A stretch of DNA of 64,000 bases from Argyresthia goedartella (Eukaryota > Arthropoda > Insecta > Lepidoptera > Argyresthiidae), in the NCBI GenBank assembly GCA_949825045.1, contig OX463818.1, forward strand, positions 24,382,906 to 24,446,905, in the 5' to 3' direction. This document shows, piece by piece, positions 34,581 through 47,030 of this stretch. The notes below the pieces were generated by a model. It saw nothing but the letters and a program-made list of their open reading frames with translations, was not told the DNA's origin and did not search any database. The stretch's first letter is position 1; every line of letters starts with the position of its first letter. Position numbers and translations under genes: made by a program.

Positions 34581-35509
34581 AGGAGATGCTTGTCGGATGC
34601 TAAGGAATGTTCTAGAAATTTAAGACCGTTTTTCCTTCTGGGGCCTGTGTATAGAACCCTTCCGCAGCCTCCATGATTTTTGGGACGGACCATATGTCCT
34701 AAGGTATACTGAGTGACATTTAATTAGCTGTTTATATTTTGGGGAATGTCAGTACCCATCATTGTGAACATCTTTGCCCAAGAAACATGTGGTCGCAAAT
34801 GGAAAAAAAATATTCGTCCCTCAGTACATTGACCCGATCAGCTGATTACAAGTTAGTATGGGGGCCCCAAATATTGTTTTCGTTGGCGACCATATGTTTC
34901 CATGGGCTAGGATTAGGACACGCTTGGCTCGGTGCATTTTTCACCCTCGCTGCAATATGTCCGCGCGATATTGATACGAGTATTCCAATATTTGTTTGTA
35001 TAGATTACCATTTGCAAACAAAACACAGTCGCGAACACCACAACAATAATCACGCAAAAGCAACTCGTATTTACATCTCTGCACAGTAACCAAACAACAT
35101 AAAGCGCCTTAGCCAAGCATTCAAGAGGCAACTCCCGATATCTCCGCATATTTACTTCTCGGATAGTTTGCGTTTGATCAGTCCCATCGATACAGAGTTC
35201 TCAAGTCCTCGAGCTGGCACGGAGGAGCCCCAAAGGGTTCAAAGTTAACCCACTGAGGCATACGTTCGATTTAATTTAGTACACATTTCTTACCGTACCC
35301 CGATTGGGATGGGGGCATGGGGGCCTCAGCGAGCTAATACTTTTACTATTCATTTTTTAGAGTCGGAACAACTTGTTCTTTCTTTAAAACTATTAAAACA
35401 AACGTATGAAGTGACTGTTGTCAAAATCCTTACTAACTCAATTGAATTTTATAGCCTGAGGAATCAAGGCTTTGTTTACACAATTTTAATGGCTAGTATT
35501 TAATGGCAC

Positions 35510-35705
35510 ATCAAAAATACTGATTTTCACAGAAAAAAAGAATCAGCAAAAACACCTTTAAGTATTTTTGTTGTTGGATAAAGGGGACTTCGCTTCGCTC
35601 ACCCCCTTTACCCTTCACCTAAGCTACCGCAGTATTTTGCCATGTTATTTGCTGTGAAAATCGGTATATTTGCTGTGAAAAACAGTATTATTGCTGTGGA
35701 GTTTA
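35510..35705 (+). repeat. core-plus-inverted-arrays element, copy 4
   Basis: Core at about 35580-35642 (cttcgcttcgctcacccc, ttcacctaagctaccgcag). The left flank contains aaaatactgattttcacag. The right flank repeats tttgctgtgaaaatcggtat, tttgctgtgaaaaacagtat and ttgctgtgg, which is the inverse of the left unit in three tandem versions. Confidence 0.65.
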
Positions 35706-36454
35706 ATATTTCCCAATTTTAAATACCAATTTGTCTTGACTTCTGCTGCCGAATAGTTGGGCCAGCCAAGAGATGTAGGGAACGTGCCTATAACAAGTTA
35801 CCTATTGAGCTCTGAATTAATATCTGCTTAGTACAAGAGACCCAATAAATGTATGAAAAAAATAATAACGATTCGCATTGTGCCGCCCCACCGCAACTGC
35901 TTGGTGCTAAGAGATCCACTGAGGAGATTTGTAGGGATATACTAAGAGAAAATTACCTAGGGACCTTTCTTTTATATATATTGTTTGCGCTTTGTTAATA
36001 AATGCTATCAAGTAGACTTCAATCAAACAGGTTTCCAGTAAACATAATTTGAAGTGATTAAGATTTCCTGTTCTGTTAACGACTACTGACTACTATGCGG
36101 AGTTAATAATTTTCTCGGAACTAGGAATTAGAATTACCTAGTTAGTTTCCTAATTTGCACTTTCTCGATAACTCTTGCGAAAATGCTTTCCGTTTCCCAA
36201 ACTGCTCCTTTGAAATACGTCGGATTCCCAAATCGCCCCAAACTTTTTACTATGAATAAGGTCGTCCGGCGGTACACCGTGACTACAGAGTCTTCGCATC
36301 TTATCAATATCGTTACAAAATAAGCAAAACTCGACGTTTCACTAAGGGAATAAGGTATAGCTTTGAATTATTCGTTTGATCGGTAGCTGCAATACCGCAG
36401 ACGCGCTGTACCGTCGTTGGATGCCCTCACGTCAGCAGTCTTGGGGCTCAATTC

Positions 36455-36620
36455 TCTTATGGGAAACGCATAGCGATAGCATATCGATTGCTTTCAGGGG
36501 CGCAAAATGCCGTAGGCAGTCAGTCTCCAAACAATATAGGGGCCGCCGACAAGCCAAATACGGCATTTTGGGCCCTTGGGAGCAATCGATGTGATATCGC
36601 TATGTGTTTTTCATAACATA
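36455..36620. mobile_element. fold-back MITE with arms of about 50 bp
   Basis: gcatagcgatagcatatcga + ttgctttcaggggcgcaaaatgccgta (36466-36514) pairs with tacggcattttgggcccttg + ggagcaatcgatgtgatatcgctatg (about 36559-36605). About 45 bp lie between the arms. Arms are roughly 80% complementary by eye. Confidence 0.65.
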
Positions 36621-36762
36621 AAAGGGGCCTTGATCAGGCGACGAAGATATGATTATCGTGACAAAAATCGGACAAGTTACATGAGCGTCAAGATTCCTGG
36701 GCGTTCAATTGGCAAGGACTACAAAAGCACTATTTGCTTGTTATATTACTTATGGTATTATT

Positions 36763-36962
36763 TTGATGTCCTCTGTGGAGCTGCGCTCGTGACTCCGCCT
36801 ACCGTGCGAGAGTACCTATCCTTTATCCCCAGCTGGGGATAAAGGATAAAAAACCCCAGGTCTTGGATGTTTATGTGTGATGTAGCTGCATCTGGTTCCC
36901 ACGACACAGGGCATCCTAGTGTGGGGCCAGAAGCAATGTATGTGCCCGTATATAAATGTTTA
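36763..36962 (+). mobile_element. SINE-A, copy 4, with a 32-bp perfect palindrome over the B-box region
   Basis: The head (gatgtcctctgtggagctgc) and tail (ctggttcccacgacacaggg, cctagtgtggggccagaagc) match SINE-A. Where the other copies have ggttcgatccccggctgggg, this copy reads tatcctttatccccag followed by its exact inverse (36817-36848), so the B box is destroyed. Confidence 0.8.
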
Positions 36963-37169
36963 AAAAAATGTTATGTTCAAACGAACCTCCTGACTGGGAT
37001 GACTACGTAGATACAGTAACTATATCGTAGATCATCGTAGGTCACGGGGTGGCAGACCGCAGAGCCACTGTTGCGCCCACTTTATCGAGATATTTGATAC
37101 TCAAGGGAGGGTGGGCGTTTACCCCGAGCGAGTCCAGTTACCTTCAGACATATGTAATTAGAAAGATCT

Positions 37170-39110
37170 CTTCATACCATTTGCTATTAAGGTGGATAGT
37201 CTCAAAACATTGTGTGAAAATGTTATAGCTGGATTAATGAAAGTAAATAAATAAGTATTGTATGAAAATACATAGTATTTGCGAAGTATGATTAGCAAAA
37301 ACTTTCCAATTAAGGCAAAACAAATGTTAACATGTTAACCCCGCTCCAGACGTTCAGATGTTTCTGTCAGTTACAGATATGTTACGGCTAAAGCTAGAAC
37401 AGCGGTTGATCCTAGTTTTTTCAGTTTAGAATAGAAAACGGTTTTTATTTTGGCTGTAATTTTTTCACATAGTGTTTTAGATAATAGGAATAATTAATAG
37501 TCTCGGTTATCCAACAATGTATATTTGGGGGGGGGCACGGCTTCTACAAAATCGCCAAGGGGCATGGAAATATGAAGGTTCCTCGTGATGTTTTCCATCA
37601 CAAAAGTAAACTGTTGCGAAGTCTATACCGAACTACATACAGGATTTTCGGGATAACAAATAAAACGATAACGACGGACATGAATCGACTTAAATATGAA
37701 GTTCAGGTAGGTATTGGTAGTTACTTAGTCCTGCGCACCCCTCTTGTTAAACGGCGAGCGCTATGAGCAGTATTGTCGTAAACAAAAGGCCAATGTCCGC
37801 AATATATCACTTCATTCTAATTCAAGCGAATCCTAATTCCTCTGAATATTTTTCCATTGTATTTCGCCGACGAACCCGCCTCGTTTATTCAGTCTTCGGG
37901 TAAAGCTGATACATTTTTAATCCAATAAAGACTGGCTCGACAATGATAGCAATTCTTGTAGACACTAATATAATAACATTTTAGAAGGTTAGCGACTAAA
38001 CCGAATATTCAAAATGTTTATCGAAGCATTTGCTTACATCACAAATACTATAATACTTACGCATATAGTTACATACTCATAGGTACAATTTATACTTCAC
38101 GACTCTGTCTAAATATATAAAACAATGTCGGGTTAGTTATACCACTTATAACTCATGAACGGCTGAACCAATTTTAATGATCTCTTATTTGTTGGATTCG
38201 TCTTCGCCCCGCTGCTATTCGGATATTGGGATAGCTATTAAAATGTCGGAAAATTGTCGGTTTTTTATTTACAAAAAGCATTTATTTTTTATTAATTAGT
38301 TTTGGAACTTCGCCAGTTTCAGTAAATGCGATACAAAATTAACGGTTTCAACTAGTTTCCAATAAATGGTAGTCGGAATGCAGGATCACATGAGGATACC
38401 ACACGCAAACCTAAACACACGAATGCAACAAAAATGATTAGTGAAAAACCGGAAATAATCCTAAGTCGAGTCTTACGACTACAACATCTGCGGAGCAGTT
38501 GTATGTTTGTTGCTTGTTACAATTTTAAAATTAAGTTTTAAATAATGTAAGCAAGAATAGCGCCCAATGTTGACCGGTAGGTAGTTTCTTTCCGGGTTCC
38601 GTCTACTTCGTGAAATATACTCGTGTCGTGCGTGATTCAATAAATCATTCAAGCCAGGCTATCGTCGACCACAGAAACTAAGACATGGTTGCATCACGTC
38701 ATCGGACCCAATTTCACGTAGGAATACACTCCAGCACGACTAGGAACCCTGTCGCGGTGCCGCAAATCAAATCAAATAATCTCTATTTACCAATAGCAAG
38801 CAAACAGTACTGAGTTATCGACAGACCCAACAATAGGTCAGTAGCTTAATCAGTTGTAATTTTATCGCAGTAGTGTTGTTATCATCGTATTCGTTGTAAA
38901 TATGAGCGTATTAATCAATCAATTACTATGATAGCTCCAATGCCACTCCTTACATCTTTCTAATGTGTGCCTTGCACTTGCAACTGTATGTTTAACTAAT
39001 TTAATACAAATAACATCTATAGGTACATAATCTAAGTTCTAAGTTGGTTTTCAAGTACAGATCGGTTAACTAAAGATGACACGTTCAATACATTTACACT
39101 TGCGCTTGCG
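37170..39110. other. stretch without a gene
   Basis: Holds ggttcctcgtgatgttttcc (37578) and actcatgaacggctgaacca (38151), pieces that look like common dispersed moth repeats, but no element boundaries or coding sequence. Confidence 0.4.
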
Positions 39111-39184
39111 TTACAGTGTCTGTGAATAAACGTTGTCTGAGAATAATAGTCTGCTGTCTCGCTCGCGCGGTCAAACTCATCACT

Positions 39185-39367
39185 ATGAAGGAGACAGTTG
39201 TCGTTTTGCTTTTGCTACTGCTTATAAACATACAAATGATATTTTTGCATTCGTGTCACGTGATAATCGACGCGCATTATTGTGATTGCTTACCTATTTC
39301 GAAGTTGAATAAAAAAATAAACATACTGTTTAGTGACAGGTTTACTCAACCGATCTGTGGGCTTTAA
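39185..39367 (+). CDS. hypothetical 60-residue peptide with signal-like N-terminus (weak)
   Basis: From ATG 39185 the frame reads MKETVVVLLLLLLINIQMIF + LHS, a short basic/acidic start followed by a hydrophobic run like a signal peptide. A 37-residue remainder with four Cys follows. No family is recognised, no poly(A) signal is evident, and codon use looks like flanking DNA. The frame can extend upstream to 39116. Most likely chance; listed because a secreted micropeptide cannot be excluded. Confidence 0.12.
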   Translation: MKETVVVLLLLLLINIQMIFLHSCHVIIDAHYCDCLPISKLNKKINILFSDRFTQPICGL

Positions 39368-39530
39368 ATAAAAATAAGTTCCATTGAATCACTTCAATAC
39401 TTGATGTTGTGCCCCGCTTGACTTCTAATTAGGACAAATAGAGGCTGTAATAAATTATCCTCTAAGACGATAAGAATAAAGAAACGTCTGAATTTTTCCT
39501 TCACAAAAATAAGTGAACTTGGTAATTGTT

Positions 39531-39750
39531 TGACGACCCGAATGGCCGAGTCGGCAGTGACGCTGCCTACGAAACCACGGGTCCCGGGTTCGAGTCCCGG
39601 TGGAGGCAAATATTTGTTTGATGAGAACGGATGTTTGTACCCTAGTCATGGTTGTTTATCTATCTAAGTATAATATTTATCGTTGTCTAGTACCCAAGAT
39701 ACAGGGAATCCTAGTTTGGGACTAGATCAATGTGTGTAAATGGTGTCCAA
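39531..39750 (+). mobile_element. Bm1-like SINE (SINE-B), copy
   Basis: The tRNA-like head (gacccgaatggccgagtcgg) has B box gggttcgagtcccgg (39586-39600). The body aatatttgtttgatgagaac and tail atcgttgtctagtacccaag then gggaatcctagtttgggact follow. (TTA)n follows at 39758-39800. Best-preserved head of this family in the window. Confidence 0.75.
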
Positions 39751-40061
39751 GGTATTTTTATTATTATTATTATTTCCTTTTATTACTATTATTATATTTT
39801 TATGAATTTTTCATTTCACTCTTGTAATAAAGAGGTTCTGATACACGGGCTTACGCCAAGTGCTTATCTACTAAAGATCACGGTCCTTGCCCATGAATTT
39901 CCGTACAATTCTACATGTATTTAGTATTGTTGCTTTTTGAAGAAATACGTGTGTGGATCTGGGTATATTTAATGTTTTGAGACTAGTGTGTAATGTGTAT
40001 GGGATGACTCCTGTGGATGAGATGACTATTGGGATGGTTTTGACAGATTGTACCTGCCATT

Positions 40062-40064
40062 GTG

Positions 40065-40098
<34 letters not shown>

Positions 40099-40100
40099 GT
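40062..40100. repeat. (ATT)n microsatellite
   Basis: About 12 uninterrupted ATT units on the + strand. Confidence 0.9.
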
Positions 40101-40693
40101 TTCTTAATTGTTGTACAACACTAACGATCCGGTGAATTCTGAATAATCTTATATTCTACCTATAGATACATACAGCCCAATGACAATACTCGCATATTAT
40201 TACACAACAATGGAAAACAACCCAAGGAATACAGAAAATATTATAACAACAAGAGATCTTCTAGTTTGTACTAACAAACAACAAATTTAGTTTAATTTAT
40301 ATAATGACCTGCCTAATATTACATATGTATGACAAGCTTACTTACTTAATTACTAACTTAATTACTTACTAATAAAAAACTACCTAGGTACTTGTTATTT
40401 AATATTTATGAGAGAATAGATTATATTGGATATCTTTATGACTCCTACATTACGATAGGCATTATAGTTTAAGACATGATCTTTTGTGCTATACTCGAAA
40501 ATAGTAATTAAGTTCTTACAAATATCATAACATCTGTATAATACTTAGTTGCAATAAACATTCTTATTCTGACTCTAGCACACCTAGAGTAGAGAGGAAT
40601 GAGGTAATAAACAACAGGTCGATCGCAGGTGCCTAAGCAAAACTAACAAGACTAACTTATTAAAGAATCTATTATGGGTCACAAGAGGCTAAC

Positions 40694-40846
40694 CGCCTTA
40701 TTCATAAACGTCTAATAAACCTATTTTAACTATAATGGTCTAATAATTCGTTTGTCTTTGTCTGTCACTTTGAAATTTGTGTTTGTGAGAAAAGGAAAAA
40801 GCACGTTTTAGCTATCATAAGTTTGTTAAGTTTTATGAATAAGGAG
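40694..40846. mobile_element. MITE with ccttattcataaa ends
   Basis: ccttattcataaa (40696-40708) and tttatgaataagg (40832-40844) are exact inverses, separated by about 125 bp without an ORF. Confidence 0.6.
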
Positions 40847-41315
40847 GTAACTCTTCGGCGCAGATGGGGAAATGGTTTCTGCACGTTTTTTGTCTATGCA
40901 GAGGAATTAAATCATAAACATCAGCGCCCCTAGCATTTTATCACGTCCATATGCCTCAAGTTCTTCTTCTTTTATTTGGCATGCTATCCTCTTTTGAGGT
41001 TATATTTGCCAGGGTCACGTGTATTTGAAAGATCACGAGGACCTGCACCCGTAGCATGTTTACCGCCGCGGGTTGTAGCGACGAGGGAAACTGAGGGACA
41101 GAGAAATACGCTCGAAATGGCTCTGTGCCTCACTTTCCCGTGTCGCAACACCCCCCCGCGGTCAACGTGCTACCGGAGGCTGGAAAGTTATGTATAATCT
41201 TTAGGATAATTTGTTGCTTCTTAGCACTACCCGGGAGGAAGGGAAGGGATGTGGGAACCAGGGGAGTCGCACGGGGCGTGCTACAGACAGGTGCAGGTAG
41301 CCCTATCGACTAGTG

Positions 41316-41459
41316 GCCGATCCCAATAACCTATCTTCTATCCATAATCTGCAGATTTGAGATTGCTAGTGTCAAATTTGACATAAATCCCATAGCGCAA
41401 CTGTCAAATGTAACGCGTAATCTGCAGATCACGGATAGAGATAGGTTATTGGGATCGGC
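41316..41459. mobile_element. MITE with 21-bp perfect TIRs
   Basis: gccgatcccaataacctatc + t (41316-41336) is the exact inverse of agataggttattgggatcggc (41439-41459). A second inner pair around atctgcagat and ataatctgcagat extends the symmetry. It is 144 bp long. The target duplication is not clear. Confidence 0.8.
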
Positions 41460-42227
41460 GATTAGTCATCTATCAATCTACCGTTAAAGTTTTTGGCTTC
41501 GTAAGGGCCTATAGCGAATCTATACCAAATAAAGGGCGTTCAACCCATGCAATTAAAAATGTAGGCTTCCGACACAAAAGCGAAGGCAACGATTAATGAT
41601 ATTATTTCCAGACCACGACGGTATAAGGTACCTTCGTTGGCACAGAATAATTAGTAAAGGAACCGCCTTCTGAATGCAATCCCATATTCAAAAGAATTTC
41701 ATTTGGTAACGACTACGAAGAATCACAACTACAGCAGATACAAACTATTTGTCGCCGTAACAAACGCACGCAATGCAAGATTGGATAATACGGTGACACT
41801 TACCACACACACAAAGGAATGTACGCTTAGGCTTTGTTCTCATGACGGACAGACATGGTTTCTTAAAAATTTGGCACCCCGCAAACTAGCAATGTGTCAA
41901 ATTTATATGGAAGCGAAGCAGTCACCGTTGTCAGCCACAATGTGAACAAACCCTTAACCTACTGGGTGGCAGTGAAGCTTAAAAAGAACTTTTGCTTTTC
42001 ATGGATGTGAACTCTAATACCATGGCATAAGGTTCTAAAACGCATTGAAAAAATATGGCTGCGAATGTGTTCAAATAATTTTAGGTAGGGTCTTCGGCTG
42101 GGGGGGGTAACGCGGATGTATGGCAGTTCCAGCACTAATTATTTTAAGCTATAGGGCTCGCGTAAATCGGCCCATGTCCGTAAAACTCGCGATAATTCGC
42201 ATAATTTAACGGCTTATTTTTAAACGG

Positions 42228-42545
42228 TCACCAAAAACGCACCTATTTTACAAACAATAAATTCGAAATAATCGCCAGAATTAGTAAACGAGCACCAAAT
42301 TGTGTTTGGATAAATGATCACCAAACTTCTTTTTATGTTTTGTGTGCTTAAGTTTATGTTTTGAGTATTTTTTGTTGTTCTTACATGTTCAACCTAACAC
42401 AAAGGATAAAGGGGGATTCGCTTCGCTCACCCCCTTTACCCTTCACCTAAGCTACCGCAGTATTTTGCCCCGATTTTTTTTTGCAACTTTTGGTGATCAT
42501 TTACCCATTTTGGGTAGGAAAAAAAATTTTTGGTGGTTATTTAAA
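42228..42545 (+). repeat. core-plus-inverted-arrays element, copy 5 (best example)
   Basis: The core (about 42372-42468) runs tgttgttcttacatgttcaa, acaaaggataaaggggg, cttcgctcaccccctttacc, ttcacctaagctaccgcag, ttttgcc. The left side has accaaaaacgc, accaaattgtg and atgatcaccaaactt; the right side has cttttggtgatcat and ttttggtggttattt. The two sides are inverse to one another and match copy 1 at 1-280. Confidence 0.7.
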
Positions 42546-42999
42546 TTGTTCTCTAATTTAACCAGCGACTGTTAATTTAACCTGTTAAAACATTGCAACT
42601 TTATACAACTCCTTTGATGCGCCATAAATTATACATGCCGATCGCGTTACTGGGTTCGCCGCAGCGGGGTCCGCTTTTAGTGGGTCGTTTGCATCGACAG
42701 CGCTATTTGCTAAGCTCGTAATCGCGGATGGCGGCTTTGGCCATGGGAAATCAAGAATGAACACTGTGTTCAGGCGACAAGTCCGACTCCGGCGGCGTTG
42801 CGTTAAACAAAATATTAATTGATTCATGCATTCTATTCACAACTAAACTAATTAAAAAAGGCGTTTTAAAATAGAAGCTATAGCAAAACAAGAAGAGCTG
42901 TCATTTTAGTTACAGAATATCGGATTATCGGCCAGTGTCGTGACAATTCCTTTTCTGGGAAGCGTACGGGAAAAATAAGAGTTATTTTCGGTAGTTACA

Positions 43000-45450
43000 T
43001 TATCTTGAAATAGGTATACTCAACCTTTCATTGTCGGTTGTTTTGTATTGTGACTTAATTATCCTGGTTCTGAGAAAGCAACTTGACTAGCTCTGTTTTG
43101 ATAATTTTGATAATAAGATTAATAGATAAGAAACAGCTTTAAAATTACTCGCGAATCTGAATCTTTTTTTGCATATATTATATAACCCATATTTCTTATA
43201 AATATGGGATATTATATTTCACACGAAATGTGAAGATCCTTGATTATATTATAACGCAGCAAGTTAACAGTGACACCCCACGTCATTTAACTTAGTATGC
43301 CAAGAGGTGTCTGCGTAAATTAGTCGCATTTATTGATTCAAGGTCGACAAGTGTCCACTCTTGCCAACCTGCCAGCTGTTGTTATGATAAGTTAATTTAT
43401 TCACTGTAAACAACCCCAAAAGGTCGCTTTTGCCATTCGGGATTTATGTCCACTGATCATGTTTGCTATGAGTGTAATATTCTCTTTTACAACACTCCTT
43501 ATCTCGGGATATCCTGACGGTAGTAGTCCCAATAAAGGTCCTATTGTTTTTTAAAACCTATAATTGGATGATGTGTTGGTTGTAACTGTATACCAGTGAC
43601 ATCGCTGTTGTTCCCACAAAACAAGGCTTCATATTACTAGTGCGAAGCCATATGATCTTGCAATCACAAGTTACTAAAGTGATCCCTCGCTGCGCTCATG
43701 ATTTGTCTTCTCGCAAGAGATCGACGAGCGCATTTCCGCACCATTAGTCCGGAACCGGTGACGGTGCCATGGTAAAATGAACCGAGTTTTATGCTTGATC
43801 AATTAATCGAGATGCCCTATGTCTACTCTTGAATAAGTATCGATCTTGTGGGGAATTGTGACTTGTGGGTAGAAATGTGCCTCTTGCACTATCTTTAGAA
43901 TACAGTCTAGTTCTACCACAGAATACTTAATAGTACTACGTATAGAAAGATCACTGCGCAAATACACTTAAATAAATAGCTACTCTCGCTGCGCGACAAT
44001 AAAGCGCAATCTAGCTCGTACCTGCGCTACGTACAACAATCGCTAAGCACCTACAGAATCATTTTACCCGCCCGTGCAGGCTAGATTGCGCCGCATCACT
44101 ACGCCTGAGAGCTTCTTTTACTCTGACATCACAAGGTCGTCCCATAAACTCATGTCTCGCTTGATCACGGTAGGGTTACCTAAGTGCGATTTGTGTTTGT
44201 GAATTTTAGTTCACTCTGTATAAGAGAGGTGTTATATTAGTACTTATTCAGGCTATTGGCAAATTCTAAGGCTAGATAGGTACCTACCTTCTTACTTACG
44301 TAATTGTTATTTGTTTTATACGGGTCTAAAGTGTTTAATTTTAGGTAAACAAAAAGGTATTTAATTAAAAAGGAATCGGATTTTAATTGTAAACAATTCC
44401 TTTAGACACCCTAAAATTTTAGGTACTTAAGTCATTGTTGTTGAAAAAATCACAGAAAAGTTGCTTAAGAGTTTATGAGGATGGTTAGCGCGCGACGCGA
44501 CTGCGAGCCAAGCGAGCGGCATCATAACTGAATTCCCGTCGGGCGGGCGGGTAACGGGTTGGCCGATCGAACATACCTAAACTATCCAGTGAGACCCCCC
44601 TGATTCTACTCAAAAAATAAGCTTATGAGATAACGAAGCAGGACAACGGTTCCAGAGGCGTCTTTTTCATCTGGGCGACCTGGGGTTTAATGTTTGCCTT
44701 TGTACTAAACTAAACTAAACCTAAGTACTAAATTTTGAAAGTCATCAACATCAAAGTTATTTCCACATAATCTCCAAAACAGCCCCTTGGGTGTTCCATC
44801 TATCATGCAACATTGTAATTAAGATTATTCCAGAATATTGCTAATTTCATTTTCCCGGTGGTAATGGCGCCCGGGTCATTTAATAATTCACCCGGTTAGG
44901 CCACAAAGCGGGCAACTTTGCCAAGGCCAAGTGACCAACAGCGACGATGGCTTTGTTTTGCCATCATTTTGTCGTGTGAAACTGCTATGATAGTTCCCTG
45001 TGACAGGTCACGGAATGAGGGTTGAACCTGTATTGTAAGAGGCGGTTGACCTCATAAGGTTCAGTTAATACCACTAGCAGCCCTGTGGGCAGTAGACCTC
45101 GCTAACAGGGGGGGCTGTGAACCCATTGTTTAGGTAAGTATTTTAGATTCAATCAAAATAAAATAGTAAAGTACCAATAACTTTGTAAACTACATTTTGC
45201 GATTAAAAATACAATCTATTGATTTTTCACGAAAATAGTTATTGTCTATTTCACTCACTCTCATGGTCTGAATAGATCCTCTTTACTAATCCGTCTCCTA
45301 CTTCGAGGAGTCCAAACTTGGTATGTTTTGAAAAGATTTCTTGGATTTTTAGAAAACTGGCGGCGGAAATGTAATTGTCTAGTATATTTTTAGAACCGGC
45401 TCATGAAGCCCTTTAATTTGATACACCACACGATAGGTTTCAGAAAAAAA
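43000..45450. other. stretch without a gene
   Basis: Holds an AT-rich hairpin (aatataatatcccatattt-type arms, 43175-43219), a weak inverted pair gcgcaatctag / ctagattgcgc (44010-44092), and a possible decayed SINE-A tail near 43580-43650. No coding sequence. Confidence 0.45.
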
Positions 45451-45454
45451 ACAT

Positions 45455-45692
45455 ACAAAAAATTAATGACGTCATAACTCCCCCCCCCCCTCCCAGGGGA
45501 AAATCGAGAAAAGCTCTGGACAAAAAATCTTTTAATTCAAGGAACACGTGTGCCAAGTTTTGTGAGCATCGCTTGAAAACTGTGGCCCCTTAGACCAGAA
45601 CTGACAAACACCAGACATGAGACAGACGAAAGCAATATCGGCCTCCTATCTTGTCGAAATGGAGCCCTTCGCTCGCTCGGTCAATAATACAA
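45455..45692 (+). repeat. family R repeat, diverged copy 2
   Basis: A poly-C run, then aattcaaggaacacgtgtgc + caagttttg, and the end cgctcgctcggtcaat at 45670-45685, in the same order as 14025-14245. The middle is poorly conserved. Confidence 0.45.
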
Positions 45693-46744
45693 TAATGGGA
45701 ATAGGATGGTCGTAATTCTACCAATGAACTTTATGGTAGTAATCTGATTGTAACTATAATTGTTTGTACTTAGTTCTATTTTTTTAATCACAATCAAATG
45801 CGAGACGCAAGAATATGACTGAAACGTACCATAACCAAATCCGAAGCTCAATCATACTTTTATTGAGTCACATTTAAATATCTCTTCAACTCATAAACAC
45901 CGATAAAACTCACACACAAGAGAGAGTTTGATTCAGACGAGTCAATTTATAGCAAAATCTAGTTACTGTTTTCGCTTCGCCAGAGATCGCAGGCCCCAGC
46001 GAATGTTCGACCGATGATAAATGATACAACTGTCTGTGGCCGGTGTGCGTTTCGCTGTGATTTTGCGTTGTGTCGGGTTATGTTTATGTCAGTTGGGCGT
46101 GATCATTAAAGACCTGGGACACTGATGTGTTGAAATTCTATGTGCATTCGATTGTTAACGCTCTCACTAAAGATACTGTTAAAGGCTGATGTGGATTGCC
46201 TTTTTGAAACTCGTTACTGTGAAAGCGCTGTATCTCAACAGACTTACTCGCAGAGTTAAACTAAGTCTTATCTCAAATATGATCCCATTGACAATGATTC
46301 AATGTACCACAATATAGTGCCCCCTCCCCACTAACGACCGAAGTTGAGAGGATTCTGAATTTGTTAGGATTATGTGATAAATTCGTCTTGATAAAGGTTG
46401 ACTGGATAATTGATCCGCAGGGGCTCACCGCAGTGACAGCTTAATACTAAAATTCCAGACCATTTGTGAAACTCGGCCTTTGGAGGCTCTGTGGCGTTAA
46501 GATTATTTATCTGATATGCCGGACGCCATGGGCAAATGTGCAATGGCTGTTTAGGCTAAGAGGAGAAACAGTTTTTGAAATCGCTGGGCGCGAAATCTAA
46601 GATTCTGGTTTGACGTGTATATGAAAGTTAAGGAAGTGCTATCTTCATCTTTTCACCAATCCAAAGTCTACGCGCGTTCCAGATTTGCACGACTGTACAA
46701 CGATATAACCTAATGTATTATGTTTAACAGTTAAGCAAATTAAG

Positions 46745-47030
46745 TTAATGGTCACAAAAAAAAATACATTTTCATCAAATTAACTAAATATTTACCAAAA
46801 TTTAACATCCTATTCCATACTAAACTACATGGGGTCGCCTCGTTTCGCTCCGCTCCGCTTCGGCTCCAGGTTGTATTATAAAGTTGTGACCTAACAAACC
46901 TAACTTTAGTATCCGGACAGTAAGTGACCTAAAGCAACCAATATGGTAATGTGAAACTACATGGGCGGCATTAAATTTGGTAAACATTAACATATTTGGG
47001 AGTCAAAACTCATATCGGTAAACAATATAT
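46745..47030 (+). repeat. inverted-array element with second-type core
   Basis: Core at about 46820-46935 (ctacatggggtcgcctcgtt, ctccgctccgcttcggctcc, acctaacaaacctaacttta, gacagtaagtgacctaaagc). The left flank aaatatttaccaaaatttaac faces the right flank ttaaatttggtaaacattaac in inverse orientation. Confidence 0.55.
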
